64,000 nucleotides of DNA from Amycolatopsis sp. NBC_01488 (lineage in GTDB: Bacteria > Actinomycetota > Actinomycetes > Mycobacteriales > Pseudonocardiaceae), in the NCBI RefSeq assembly GCF_036227105.1, contig NZ_CP109434.1:8590501-8654500 (forward strand), in the 5' to 3' direction. Under the pieces are notes generated by a model. The model was not told the DNA's origin and ran no database searches. It saw only the letters and a list, made by a program, of their open reading frames with translations. Every line of letters begins with the position of its first letter. Positions within the stretch are counted from its first letter, which is position 1. The position numbers and the translations under genes were made by a program. Of the stretch, positions 1 through 8,748 are shown piece after piece.

Positions 1-44
1 GCAGGACGGCGACGGGCTGCGAGCGAGCGGTCTGCCGCGGCGGG

Positions 45-90
45 GTCGTGAGTGGGAAACAGGGTTAGAACGCGGTTTCCCACTCACGAC
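45..90. repeat. 46-bp palindromic repeat, copy 1
   Basis: Inverted repeat with outer arms GTCGTGAGTG / CACTCACGAC and inner arms GGAAAC / GTTTCC. Near-identical 46-bp copies lie at 5580-5625 and 13030-13075, where they sit at gene 3' ends. Upstream of this copy a frame open from the left edge would end at a TAG inside the repeat (66-68), with the same last residues (VVSxKQG) that the 13-kb copy gives its neighbour. An unseen gene may therefore end here. Probable bidirectional terminator. Confidence 0.75.
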
Positions 91-249
91 CGTCGGGCCC
101 CCCGTTCGTGAATAGTATTCAGCTTTTTTCGCATTTTCGCTCATCTGAGCGAAAATTCTGTGAGCCAGGCCACTCGAGAGGCAAAAGGGTGGCAAAAGTG
201 CCCCGCTTCCCATGGTTCTCCCCACCCGTCGCGATCTAGCCTGGGCGCC

Positions 250-1137
250 ATGGAATTCGCCGTCGCGCCGACGGAGGCCGGGGCGCCCGCCGCGTTGGAG
301 GAATTGACCGTCGTCGTCGGCGGTCGGCGGCACAGCGCGCTCGCAGCCGGGCCCGAATCGGGAGAGCTCGTCCTGCTGCTGCACGGCTGGCCCGAATTCG
401 CCGACGCCTGGACAGAGCAGCTGCACGCCCTCGGCGAGGCCGGCTACCGCGCCCTGGCCGTCGACCAGCGGGGCTACGCCCGTCACGCGCGCCCCGACGG
501 CGTCGAGCACTACTCGATCGACCACCTCGTCGGGGATGCCCTGGCCTTCGCCGACAGCCAGGGCGCCGACCGGTTCCACCTGGTCGCGCGCGACTGGGGC
601 GGCATGGTCGCCTGGGCGCTCGCCACCGCGCACCCGCACCGGCTGCGGTCGCTGAGCGTCCTCTCCACGCCGCACCCGTCGGCCCTGCAGCGCGCGGCGG
701 CCACCGACGACGGGCAGTTCCACGACCTCGGCTACATCCGCTTCTTCCGCCGCGGCGTCGGGAAAGCCGAGAAATTCCTCTTACGCGACGAAGGCGCGCA
801 ATTACGCGCTGTCTACAACCGCCGGATTCCGGTCGCATTCGTCGAGCGCGCCGTCGAACGCCTTTCCGAACCGGGTGCGCTCACCGCGACGCTGAATTGG
901 TACCGGGGCGCCACGAACGACGTATTCGACGTCCCGGCCGGCCGCATCACCGTCCCGACCCTCTACCTGTGGGGCAGCGAGGACCCGTACCTCGGCCAGA
1001 GCGCCGCGGAGCTGACGGTCCACCACATCGACGCCGAGTACCGCTTCCAGATCGTCGAGGGCGCCAGCCAGTGGATGGCGATGGAGGTCCCCGACGAGGT
1101 CAGCGCCCTCCTGCTGGACCACCTCCGGCGTTACTAG
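250..1137 (+). CDS. alpha/beta hydrolase, epoxide-hydrolase-like, catalytic His apparently replaced
   Basis: 295-residue alpha/beta-hydrolase fold protein. The oxyanion-side motif HGWPEF is at residues 45-50. The nucleophile elbow ARDWGG has Asp115 where epoxide hydrolases and haloalkane dehalogenases carry their nucleophilic Asp. A cap-domain Tyr lies in LNWYRG, and an acidic residue in GSEDPY. The usual C-terminal GHW (catalytic His) reads SQW, with Gln274 encoded by CAG at 1069-1071. If the sequence is right, the charge-relay His is missing and hydrolysis of the alkyl-enzyme intermediate should be impaired. ATG at 250 was chosen because family homology begins shortly after it. An in-frame GTG at 160 would add 30 low-complexity residues. 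It is convergent with the tetR gene. Substrate unknown. Confidence 0.85.
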   Translation: MEFAVAPTEAGAPAALEELTVVVGGRRHSALAAGPESGELVLLLHGWPEFADAWTEQLHALGEAGYRALAVDQRGYARHARPDGVEHYSIDHLVGDALAFADSQGADRFHLVARDWGGMVAWALATAHPHRLRSLSVLSTPHPSALQRAAATDDGQFHDLGYIRFFRRGVGKAEKFLLRDEGAQLRAVYNRRIPVAFVERAVERLSEPGALTATLNWYRGATNDVFDVPAGRITVPTLYLWGSEDPYLGQSAAELTVHHIDAEYRFQIVEGASQWMAMEVPDEVSALLLDHLRRY

Positions 1138-1142
1138 CCGAT

Positions 1143-1168
1143 CTCGCGCACCAGCCCCGGCGCGCGAG
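1143..1168. terminator. hairpin between convergent hydrolase and tetR genes
   Basis: A perfect 7-bp stem CTCGCGC / GCGCGAG lies just after the hydrolase stop and just beyond the 3' end of the convergent tetR gene. A second small hairpin (CACCT-AGCC-AGGTG, 1172-1185) overlaps the tetR stop. No T-tract, as is common in high-GC actinomycetes. Confidence 0.5.
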
Positions 1169-1174
1169 GGTCAC

Positions 1175-1798
1175 CTAGCCAGGTGGCCTGAGCGCGTCCA
1201 GGAGCAGGTCCGCGTAGTGGTCGCCGACCTGGCGTGCCGACAGCGTCCCGCCGCGGCGGTACCACGACCCGAGGTGGTGGACCGACCCGAAGAAGAAGTC
1301 GACGACCACGTCGGCCGGCTTGTCCGTGCGGAACTCGCCCGACGCCTGGCCTTCCTCGACCAGGCCGCGGAAGCGCTCGTGGTACTTGCGGCGCTCGGCG
1401 CGCACCGCCTTCTGCTTGTCCGGCGACAGCTGGTGCATCGACTGCAGGAAGATCGTGTTGTCGTCCAGGTTGTCGATGCTCGACACGACGACGTCGGACG
1501 CGGCGGCGCCGAGGCGTTCGCGCAGCGGGGCGCTCGACGAGGCGACGCTCTCCAGCTGGCGGGTCTGCTCGCGCAGGACGCGGGCGTAGATCTCGTAGAG
1601 CAGGTCGTCCTTCGAGCCGAAGTAGTGGTACATCGCGCCCTTGGTGACGCCCGCGGCCTCGACGATCTCCTGGACGGACGTGCGGTCGAAGCCCTTCTTG
1701 GCGAACAGCTTCGTGGCGTGCTCCAGCAGCCGGCGCGGCACGGCGGCCTGGTCGTCGCCGGCCGCCTCGCCCGGCTTCCGGGTGCTCGCTCGGGTCAC
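1175..1798 (-). CDS. TetR/AcrR family regulator
   Basis: 207-residue TetR repressor. The N-terminal helix-turn-helix segment (ATKLFAKKGFDRTSVQEIV ... VTKGAMYHYFGSKDDLLYEI) covers residues 27-71 and is followed by a helical ligand-binding domain. The GTG start is preceded by GGAGAGGGGG. It is the last gene of a minus-strand run, 43 bp after the lactonase stop. The context (acyl-CoA ligase, lactonase) suggests an acyl-CoA or fatty-acid effector. The palindrome at 4482-4495 at the head of the run is its most likely operator, which would make the set autoregulated (inference). Confidence 0.9.
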   Translation of the reverse strand: MTRASTRKPGEAAGDDQAAVPRRLLEHATKLFAKKGFDRTSVQEIVEAAGVTKGAMYHYFGSKDDLLYEIYARVLREQTRQLESVASSSAPLRERLGAAASDVVVSSIDNLDDNTIFLQSMHQLSPDKQKAVRAERRKYHERFRGLVEEGQASGEFRTDKPADVVVDFFFGSVHHLGSWYRRGGTLSARQVGDHYADLLLDALRPPG

Positions 1799-1841
1799 GG
1801 CGAGTACCCCCTCTCCGAGTGTGAAGGCACAGGATAACGGC

Positions 1842-2810
1842 TCAGTCCCGCCAGGACAGGAACCGCCGCGGGTTGTCCACGAGCATCGTCGTGATGTCCG
1901 TTTCGGACACCCCGCGCTCCCGCAGTGCGGGCAGCACGTCGCGGGTGATGTGCAGGTAGTGCCAGTTCGGCGTGAGCACCGGCAGCTGGTCGGCGGGCAG
2001 CCAGTCGATGTAGCAGGACGCGTCGTGCGAGAGCACCATGCTGCCCGCGTAGCCGCGCTCGCACAGCGCCGCGACCGTGTTCACCCGCTCCTCGAACGGC
2101 AGCAGCAGGTCGAGGCCGAAGCGGTCCATCCCGAGCAGCGACCCGCGGTCGGCCAGCTCGGTCAGGTACCCGAGGTCCGCCGAGTCGCCGGAATGCCCGA
2201 TCAGCACGTTGCCCAGGTCGACGCCCTCGTCTTCGAAGATCTTCTGCTGCTCCAGCCCCCGCCGGGTGCCCGCGTGCGTGTGGGTCATGATCGGCGCGCC
2301 CGTCTCGGCGTGCGCCTTAGCGACCGCCCGCAGCACGCGTTCGACGCCGGGGGTCACGCCGGGTTCGTCGGTGGCGCACTTGAGCAGCCCCGCCTTGACG
2401 CCGGTGCCGGCGATGCCCTCGCGGATGTCCCCGACGAACATCCCGACGAGCGGGTCCTCGCCCTGCAGCGTCGTGCCGGGCCCGCGGAAGTGCAGGTAGT
2501 GCGGCACGTCGTTGTACGTGTAGAGCCCGGTCGCGACGACGATGTTGACCTCGACCTCGGCGGCGACCCGCTGCACGCGCGGGATGTAGCGGCCGAGGCC
2601 GATCACCGTCGGGTCGACGATCGTGTCGATCCCGGCGTCCTTCAGCTCCTTGAGCCGCCGGATCGCCTCGGGGACGTGCTCGTCCTCCTTGAACCCGTCG
2701 TGGTCCGGGTAGTTGGCGACGAATTCCGGGCTGAGCACGAAGAGGTGCTCGTGCATCAGGACCTTGCCCAGCGCTTCCGGCGCGATCGCGCCGCGGACGG
2801 TCTCGACCAT
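1842..2810 (-). CDS. phosphotriesterase-family metal hydrolase (lactonase-like)
   Basis: 322-residue member of the amidohydrolase superfamily, phosphotriesterase/lactonase branch. Visible metal ligands are HEHLF near residue 20, the carbamylatable Lys in LLKCATDE (about 145), THTHAG (about 177), GHSGD (about 206) and the catalytic Asp in SHDAS (about 264). Length and motif order match bacterial Php/PLL proteins, which hydrolyse lactones or esters using a binuclear metal centre. No signal peptide, so cytoplasmic. Its ATG overlaps the TGA of the acyl-CoA ligase (TGATG), indicating translational coupling. Likely acts on a lactone or ester feeding the ligase. Substrate not predictable. Confidence 0.88.
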   Translation of the reverse strand: MVETVRGAIAPEALGKVLMHEHLFVLSPEFVANYPDHDGFKEDEHVPEAIRRLKELKDAGIDTIVDPTVIGLGRYIPRVQRVAAEVEVNIVVATGLYTYNDVPHYLHFRGPGTTLQGEDPLVGMFVGDIREGIAGTGVKAGLLKCATDEPGVTPGVERVLRAVAKAHAETGAPIMTHTHAGTRRGLEQQKIFEDEGVDLGNVLIGHSGDSADLGYLTELADRGSLLGMDRFGLDLLLPFEERVNTVAALCERGYAGSMVLSHDASCYIDWLPADQLPVLTPNWHYLHITRDVLPALRERGVSETDITTMLVDNPRRFLSWRD

Positions 2811-4462
2811 CAGCCCCTCGCCCGGAGTTCACGGCGCAGGATCTTGCCGCTCGTGGTCTTCGGCAGCTCGTCGAGGACTTCGACGGTGCGCGGGTACTTG
2901 TAGGCGGCGAGCCGCTCCTTGCACCAGGCGACCAGTTCCGCCGGGTCGGCGGTCGCGCCCGGCGCGGGACTGACGTACGCCTTGACCGTCTCGCCGCGGT
3001 ACTCGTCGGGGATCCCGACGACGGCGGCCTCGCGGACCGCGGGGTGCGTGTACAGGACGTCTTCGACCTCGCGCGGCCAGACCTTGAAGCCGGACGCGTT
3101 GATCATGTCCTTCTTGCGGTCGACGACGTAGACCCAGCCGCGCTCGTCCATGAAGCCGATGTCGCCGGTGAGCAGCCGCCCGCCGGGCAGCGCCTCGGCC
3201 GTCGCGTCCGGGCGGTTCCAGTAGCCGGAGACGACCATCGGGCCCTCGACGGCGATCTCGCCCGCCTGCCCGAACGGCAGTTCTTCGCCGTTCTCGCCGA
3301 GGATCCGGACGATCGTGTCCGGCACCGGCAGGCCGATCGAGATCGTGCCGGACGCCGGGTCGATCGGCGCTTCCCGCTCGCTGGGTACCGCGACGCAGCC
3401 CGCGGTGGTCTCGGTGAGGCCGTAGCCGTTGTGGATGTAGTGGCCCGTCTTTTCGCGGAACGCCTCGACGACCGCCGGGGGCAGTGCGGCGCCGCCGGAA
3501 TAGAGCATCTTGAACGACGCGAAGTGCTCGCGACTGAAGTCCGGATGAGCCATCAGCGCCATGTAGGCCGTCGACGGGCCGACGGTGTAGAACGGCTGGT
3601 GCTCGAGGAAGGCGTCGAGCACCACGCCGGGCTCGAAGCGGTAGGCCAGCACGAGGGTGCCCTCGATGTCGATCGCCGACGCGATCTCGCAGACCATCCC
3701 GGTGATGTGGAACAGCGGGGCGAGGCCGAACAGCGTCGCCCGGTCGCCGAGCCCGCTGAAATCGCTGAGCGCGCTCGCGTTGGTGCCGATGTTGCCGTGG
3801 GTGTTGGTGGCGCCCTTGGGGGTGCCACTCGTGCCGGAGGTGTAGCTGATCAACGCCGTGTCGTCGAGCGCGAAGGCGGGTTCGGGCGGCTTCGGGCCCG
3901 GGGTGGCGGCGGCTTCGAGGAGGTCGGTGGCGCCCGGTGTCTCTTCGCGGGTCACCTTGCCCAGCACGCGTTCGTCGTTCCGCGTCTGGAACTCCAGCTC
4001 GCTGGTGGTGAGCGCGATGCCGACGCCGTTCGCGGCCGCGGTCTCGCCGATGTAGGCGTTCCAGCCGCGCTGCGAGCAGACGACCGCCTTGACGCCGGCG
4101 TCGGTGAAGACGTGGGTCAGCTCGCGCTCGCGGTACATCGGGTTGACCGGCACGACGATCCCGCCGGCCTTCCACGCGCCGAGCAGCGCGATGACGAACT
4201 GCGGGATGTTCTGCAGCACCAGGGCGAGCCGGTCGCCGCGTGCGAAGCCGTGCTGCGCCAGGTAGCGCGCGACGCCGTCGGAAAGCTCGTCGACCTCGCG
4301 GTAGCTCAGCCGCGCGTCGAAGTACGCGATCGCCGCCCGGTCGGGGACGCGGTCCACCGCACGGCGGAACGACTCGGGCAGTGTCGTCGGCTCGGCCGGT
4401 TCGGCATTCCGCGCTCGTTCGTCGTAGCTCGCGAGCCAGGGCTTCGCGTCGTACCAGCTCAT
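2810..4462 (-). CDS. AMP-forming fatty-acyl/aryl-CoA ligase
   Basis: 550-residue ANL-superfamily acid-CoA ligase. The P-loop-like motif YTSGTSGTPKGA is at about residues 185-196, the A5-like motif NGYGLTETT at about 342-350, the TGD motif GRLLTGDIGF at about 424, and the C-terminal catalytic Lys in KTTSGKILRREL near the end. It should adenylate a carboxylic acid and transfer the acyl group to CoA. ATG at 4462 was chosen because GGGAGG lies 7 nt upstream; a GTG seven codons earlier lies upstream of that Shine-Dalgarno. First gene of an acyl-CoA ligase / lactonase / tetR run behind a TetR-type palindrome. Confidence 0.9.
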   Translation of the reverse strand: MSWYDAKPWLASYDERARNAEPAEPTTLPESFRRAVDRVPDRAAIAYFDARLSYREVDELSDGVARYLAQHGFARGDRLALVLQNIPQFVIALLGAWKAGGIVVPVNPMYRERELTHVFTDAGVKAVVCSQRGWNAYIGETAAANGVGIALTTSELEFQTRNDERVLGKVTREETPGATDLLEAAATPGPKPPEPAFALDDTALISYTSGTSGTPKGATNTHGNIGTNASALSDFSGLGDRATLFGLAPLFHITGMVCEIASAIDIEGTLVLAYRFEPGVVLDAFLEHQPFYTVGPSTAYMALMAHPDFSREHFASFKMLYSGGAALPPAVVEAFREKTGHYIHNGYGLTETTAGCVAVPSEREAPIDPASGTISIGLPVPDTIVRILGENGEELPFGQAGEIAVEGPMVVSGYWNRPDATAEALPGGRLLTGDIGFMDERGWVYVVDRKKDMINASGFKVWPREVEDVLYTHPAVREAAVVGIPDEYRGETVKAYVSPAPGATADPAELVAWCKERLAAYKYPRTVEVLDELPKTTSGKILRRELRARG

Positions 4463-4481
4463 CCAGTGACCTCCCTTGGAC

Positions 4482-4495
4482 ACCGACCGGTCGGT
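4482..4495. promoter_or_regulatory. TetR-type operator palindrome
   Basis: Perfect 14-bp palindrome ACCGACCGGTCGGT, 20 bp upstream of the acyl-CoA ligase start. Its form matches ACCGACCGGTCGGT-like operators known for TetR repressors of lipid-metabolism genes in actinobacteria. The tetR gene at the end of the same run is the obvious partner (inference). Confidence 0.65.
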
Positions 4496-4750
4496 ATGCC
4501 GACGCTAGGAGGCCGGCGCGGTCCGCGTCAAGACCCGGCTTCCGCGGGGAAATGCAGACCTCGCCTTTCACCCTCGAATACGGACGCCGGTTCGAAATGG
4601 TTCACCTTCTCTCCTTTTTTCCCTTCGCCCTGGACAAATCCCTGGTGGAGCCGCCACGATAGCCTCCGCGGCCGGTTCGGCCGCGCCATTCGGAACAACC
4701 GCGCGCTGCCCGTGTGGACCCTCTATGTTCACGCTAACTTGGAGTGATTC

Positions 4751-5575
4751 ATGCCTGCTACCGGTGGACGACACCGCCTCTCGCGGCGGACGAAGATCGC
4801 GACGGCGGCCCTCGGCCTCGGGATCGCGGCCGGGGCGCTGGTGATCGCGACGACCGTCGGCGACCCCGGCGCCGCCAACGCCGCCGGCGCGGCCCCGTCC
4901 GGGCAGATCACCTGCCCCGACGTCGCCTCGCAGCTGCCCGCCATCCCCGCCAAGGCCCAAGCCGAGGTCCAGCGCAACCTGGACCTGCTGAACACGCAGA
5001 TCAGCGAGGCGAACAACCGGCTCGTCACCACCGTGGGCCAGGGTGGCCCGAACTTCGTCCAGAACGCGATCCTCGGACCGCTGAAGGACAAGCGCGTGTC
5101 GACGATCGACCGGATCGCCATCGCCATCGGCCGTCAGGGCCAGAAACCGCAGGGCCTCGACAGGCTGGCCACGTGCTCGCTGGGCGGCCAGGCGAACACC
5201 GGAACCGGCACCGGAACCGGGGCGGGCACCGGCGCGGCCCCGGCGTCGACGGCACCGGCGGCGGGCACGGGCACCACCGGCACCGCGGCCGGCCAGATCA
5301 CCTGCCCCGACGTCGCCTCGCAGCTGCCCGCCATCCCCGCCCAGGCCCAAGCCGAGGTCCAGCGCAACCTCGACCTGCTGAACACACAGATCGCCGAAGC
5401 CAACAACCGGCTCGTCACCACGGCCGGGCAGGGCGGCCCGAACTTCGTCCAGAACGCGATCCTCGGACCGCTGGAAGACAAGCGCGTCGCGACGATCAAC
5501 CGCATCGCCACGGCGATCGGCCGCACCGCCGCCAAGCCGCAGGGCCTCGACGCACTCGCCCCCTGCACCCGCTGA
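4751..5575 (+). CDS. secreted protein of two near-identical tandem domains
   Basis: 274-residue exported protein. A basic start and a hydrophobic segment (about 14-37) end in Ala-rich sequence typical of a signal peptide. Two copies of an approximately 87-residue domain follow (about 51-137 and 181-267), both opening with QITCPDVASQLPAIPA and both containing GGPNFVQNAILGPL and PQGLD. Each copy has one Cys near its start and one just after its end, suggesting one disulphide per domain. A Gly/Thr/Ala-rich linker of about 40 residues joins them. The DNA repeats (4901-5160, 5291-5550) are nearly identical, so the duplication is recent or maintained by conversion. I recognise no characterised family. 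Preceded by TTGGAGTG about 10 nt from the ATG. Confidence 0.8.
   Translation: MPATGGRHRLSRRTKIATAALGLGIAAGALVIATTVGDPGAANAAGAAPSGQITCPDVASQLPAIPAKAQAEVQRNLDLLNTQISEANNRLVTTVGQGGPNFVQNAILGPLKDKRVSTIDRIAIAIGRQGQKPQGLDRLATCSLGGQANTGTGTGTGAGTGAAPASTAPAAGTGTTGTAAGQITCPDVASQLPAIPAQAQAEVQRNLDLLNTQIAEANNRLVTTAGQGGPNFVQNAILGPLEDKRVATINRIATAIGRTAAKPQGLDALAPCTR
4901..5160 (+). repeat. intragenic direct repeat, copy 1
   Basis: 260-bp unit repeated once at an offset of exactly 390 bp. It encodes the first domain of the duplicated secreted protein. The first 50 bp differ at only one position between copies. Confidence 0.9.
5291..5550 (+). repeat. intragenic direct repeat, copy 2
   Basis: Second copy of the 260-bp unit. 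Most differences are silent or conservative, for example IS-EANN versus IA-EANN, and LKDKRVSTID versus LEDKRVATIN. Confidence 0.9.
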
Positions 5576-5579
5576 CCGG

Positions 5580-5625
5580 CTCGTGAGTGAGAAACAGTGT
5601 TCTAACGCTGTTTCTCACTCACGAG
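5580..5625. repeat. 46-bp palindromic repeat, copy 2
   Basis: Arms CTCGTGAGTGAGAAACAG / CTGTTTCTCACTCACGAG around a 10-bp centre. It lies between the convergent duplicated-domain and GH2 genes. The right arm supplies the last codons and stop of the GH2 gene (CGT GAG TGA). Likely a bidirectional terminator. Confidence 0.8.
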
Positions 5626-8600
5626 CGGTGAGGGCGCTGATGCGGAGGAACGTCCTGGCCGTCATCGTGATCCGGACTTCGGTAGTAGTGGCCGGATCGA
5701 ACTCGAGCGTCGTCGGGTCGTTCGATCCGCTCCCCCACGTCACCTTCAGGTTCCGCACCGGCTCCCACCCCCGCGCGGTGCGGCAGGCGACGTCGACGCC
5801 GTCCGGCCGGCCGTGGGTCGCGTCCAGGACGAAGTTCGCCGTGATCGCGCTGAGCCGCCGGGCCGCGGGCCACGCGAGCGACACCCAGTCCTGAGCGCGC
5901 GGGCGGCTCACCGCCGGCAGCGTCGCCGTCGCCTGCTTGACGTAGAAGTTCGACCAGCCCGTGGCGAGGTCGCCGTCCAGCATCGCGGCCGGGAGCGTGT
6001 CCGGGGCGCCCGAGTAGCTCGCGTCCGCCGCCGCGAACGCCGGGCTGTCCGGCCGCTCGACGGCTCGGGCACCAGGGCCGTTGCGCTGCCCGAGGTTCGT
6101 GCCCGGCACCGTGATCGTTCCCGGAGACAGGCCCGGCGCGCTCGCCGTGACGGTGATCGGGCCCCGGCCGCCGGTCGCGGCGACGACGGCGACGGCCTGG
6201 CCGTGGAACGCGGGAATCGTCGGCTGCTGGTAGCCCTGCGCGAGTTCCTGCCGCCCGTTGTCCACCCCGGCGATCCGTCCCGGCCCGCGGACGGCGAACC
6301 GCAGCACCGGCTCGGCGCCGGGCACGACGATCCCGTGCGCGTCCACGACGGACGCCGTCACGAACGCCATCGCGCCCTCGCCGCGTGGTTCGGCGCTCAG
6401 CGTGACCGCGCGCGGCGGCCCGGCCGTGACCAGCCGGTCCCGGGCCACCTCCCGGCCGCCGGAAGTGGCGATCGCGGTGAGCGTGCCGGGCTCGAAGGGC
6501 ACGGTCCAGGTCAGGTGCAGCTTGCCGGTGCCGCCGTTCGGGCTGGTGTAGCTGCCGGACGGGGCGTTCTTGTCGTCGCCTGCCGGCTCGCTCGTCTCGA
6601 GGTACGGCCGTCCGTCCACAGTGGTCTTGCGAGCGAACTTCTTCACCCCGAGCGACCGTCCGTTGAGGACCAGCTCGACGGTGTCCACAGTGGAATAGAC
6701 CCAGACCGCGACCGGCTCGCCGGGGCGGTGGGTCGTCCAGTCCATCGGCGTCAGGTGCACCATCGGCGCGGTCGTCCACTGGCTGCGGAAGAGGTGGAAG
6801 GCGTCCTTGGGCAGGCCCGCGCTGTCGACCGCGCCGAAGAACGACGTCTTGACCGGGAAGACGTCGTACGGCGTCGGCTCGCCCAGGTAGTCCTGGCCGG
6901 CCCAGAGGAACTGGCCCTGGCAGAACTTCCGGTCGCGGTCCTTCTTCAGCGAGTACTCGCCGCTGAACGTCCAGGAGGCCAGGTTGTTGTCGTACGACGA
7001 CGTCGCCCGCTTGCCCGGCGTGTGGTTCTCCCCCGTGTTGAGCAGGTCCGGGTCCTGGTACGCCCCGCGCGTCGAGGTCTCCGACGACGACTCGGACTCG
7101 AAGAAGAACTTGTCCGGGTACCGCGCGTGCAGCCCGTCGATCGACTGGGCGGTGTTGTAGTTGACGCCGAGGCCGTCGAGCTGCTTCAGGATCAGGTCCT
7201 GCGGCGAGCCGGGCGCGGGCACGCTCCGGTAGCGGTCCGAGCCCATGACCACCGGCCGGGTCGGGTCGATCCCGCGGACCGTCGCGATGAGCCCCGCCGC
7301 GATGGCCGGGCCGCCGGCCATCGACGCGTCCGGCACCTCGTTGCCGATCGACCACAGCACGACCGCGGGCGAGTTCTTGGCCGCGTGGACCATTTCGGCG
7401 ATGTCGCGCGCGCTCCAGGCGTCGAAGTCGCGGTGGTAGTCGAACTCGACCTTCCCGGTGCGCCAGCAGTCGAACGCCTCGACCATCAGCAGGATCCCGA
7501 GCCGTTCGCAGACGGCCACCAGCTCCGGGGCGGGCGGGTTGTGCGCGGTGCGCAGCGCGTTGACGCCCATCGCGAGCATCAGCCGCAGCTGGCGCTCCAG
7601 CGCGGCGTAGTCGATCACCGCGCCGAGCGGCCCCTGCGTCGCGTGGAGGTTGACCCCGCGCAGCTTCGCCGGGACGCCGTTGAGCGAGAACCCGTGGTCG
7701 GGGTGGAATTCGGTGTACCGGAAGCCGAAGTCCGCCGTGGTGGTGTCGAGCACGCGCCCGGCGACGACTTCCGTGGTCACGCGGTACAGCCGGGGCTTCT
7801 CGACCGACCACAGCTGCGGACTGCCGACGCTCTGGGTGGTGATCGCCGTGGCCGTCTGCCCGGCGGCGACGGTCACGGTCGTCACGCCTTTCGCCGCCAC
7901 CCGGCCGGCCGGGTCGGTGACCGTCGTGCGCACCTCGGCCGTCACCGGGGCGGCGGAGTCGTTCGCGACATCGGTGGCCACGCGCACGGTGCCGCGGCCC
8001 GCGGCGATGTCCGGGGTGGTGACGAACGTGCCGTGCCGGGCGACGTGCACCGGCTCGGTGACGACCAGCCGGACGCGGCGGTAGATGCCGCTGCCGGAGT
8101 ACCAGCGGCTGCTGGGCAGCGGGTTCACCGCCCGCACGGCCAGGACGTTCGGCGTCCGGCCGTCGGTGTGCAGGCGGCCGGTGAGGTCGAAGGCGAAGCC
8201 GGTGTAGGCGTACGGGTGGTTGCCGAGCAGCTCGCCGTCGAGGTAGACGTGCGCGTCCGAGTAGACGCCGTCGAACTCGACCGACACGCGGCGGCCGGCG
8301 AGCGACGGCGGCAGGGTGAACGTCCGGCGGTACCAGCCGAGGCCGCCGCGGAAGAAGCCGGACCCGCTGTCGGTGCCGGTTCCGGTGGGCGGGAGCTCGA
8401 TGCTCCAGTCGTGCGGGACGTCGACGACCGCCCAGCCCGAGTCGTCGTAGCCGGGGTTCGCGGCGTCGGCGAAGCGGCCGTCCGGGTCGGTGACGCCGTC
8501 GGGGTTCGCGAGGGCGAACCGCCAGCCGGCGCCGAGGTCGGTCTCCCGGCCGGTGACGGCCAGGTCCGGCCGGGTCAGTGCGTCGGCGGCCCGGGCGGCG

Positions 8601-8674
8601 GGCGCGAGGGCCGAGGTGAGCGCGGCGGCGCCGACGCCGCCGAGGACCAGGCGTCTGCTGGGGGTGTACGGCAT
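5615..8674 (-). CDS. secreted glycoside hydrolase family 2 (beta-galactosidase-type)
   Basis: 1019-residue exported GH2 enzyme. A Tat signal (SRRLVLGG followed by a hydrophobic stretch and AARAAD) is at residues 1-30. It is followed by a GH2 sugar-binding domain (about 45-205), an Ig-like domain (about 210-315) and a TIM barrel (about 320-610). The acid/base Glu is in WSIGNEVPD (about 443) and the nucleophile Glu in FFESES (about 525). After the barrel come beta-sandwich modules and a C-terminal galactose-binding-like domain (about 880-1019). It should release beta-galactosyl, or another beta-glycosyl, residue from polysaccharide outside the cell. The start has GGAAGGGA upstream. The last two residues and the stop lie inside the palindromic repeat. 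Confidence 0.92.
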   Translation of the reverse strand: MPYTPSRRLVLGGVGAAALTSALAPAARAADALTRPDLAVTGRETDLGAGWRFALANPDGVTDPDGRFADAANPGYDDSGWAVVDVPHDWSIELPPTGTGTDSGSGFFRGGLGWYRRTFTLPPSLAGRRVSVEFDGVYSDAHVYLDGELLGNHPYAYTGFAFDLTGRLHTDGRTPNVLAVRAVNPLPSSRWYSGSGIYRRVRLVVTEPVHVARHGTFVTTPDIAAGRGTVRVATDVANDSAAPVTAEVRTTVTDPAGRVAAKGVTTVTVAAGQTATAITTQSVGSPQLWSVEKPRLYRVTTEVVAGRVLDTTTADFGFRYTEFHPDHGFSLNGVPAKLRGVNLHATQGPLGAVIDYAALERQLRLMLAMGVNALRTAHNPPAPELVAVCERLGILLMVEAFDCWRTGKVEFDYHRDFDAWSARDIAEMVHAAKNSPAVVLWSIGNEVPDASMAGGPAIAAGLIATVRGIDPTRPVVMGSDRYRSVPAPGSPQDLILKQLDGLGVNYNTAQSIDGLHARYPDKFFFESESSSETSTRGAYQDPDLLNTGENHTPGKRATSSYDNNLASWTFSGEYSLKKDRDRKFCQGQFLWAGQDYLGEPTPYDVFPVKTSFFGAVDSAGLPKDAFHLFRSQWTTAPMVHLTPMDWTTHRPGEPVAVWVYSTVDTVELVLNGRSLGVKKFARKTTVDGRPYLETSEPAGDDKNAPSGSYTSPNGGTGKLHLTWTVPFEPGTLTAIATSGGREVARDRLVTAGPPRAVTLSAEPRGEGAMAFVTASVVDAHGIVVPGAEPVLRFAVRGPGRIAGVDNGRQELAQGYQQPTIPAFHGQAVAVVAATGGRGPITVTASAPGLSPGTITVPGTNLGQRNGPGARAVERPDSPAFAAADASYSGAPDTLPAAMLDGDLATGWSNFYVKQATATLPAVSRPRAQDWVSLAWPAARRLSAITANFVLDATHGRPDGVDVACRTARGWEPVRNLKVTWGSGSNDPTTLEFDPATTTEVRITMTARTFLRISALTARE

Positions 8675-8748
8675 CGGGCAGGTCCCTTCCGGCGGCGCTG
8701 GTGCGGGCGGAAAGCACTATTGCACAAGGATTTCCGCGCAGCCAAAGG

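Noticed and set aside
5200..5240. Short GGAACCGGCACC-type tandem repeats
   Set aside because: They encode only the Gly/Thr linker between the two duplicated domains. Too short and imperfect for a CRISPR or functional array.
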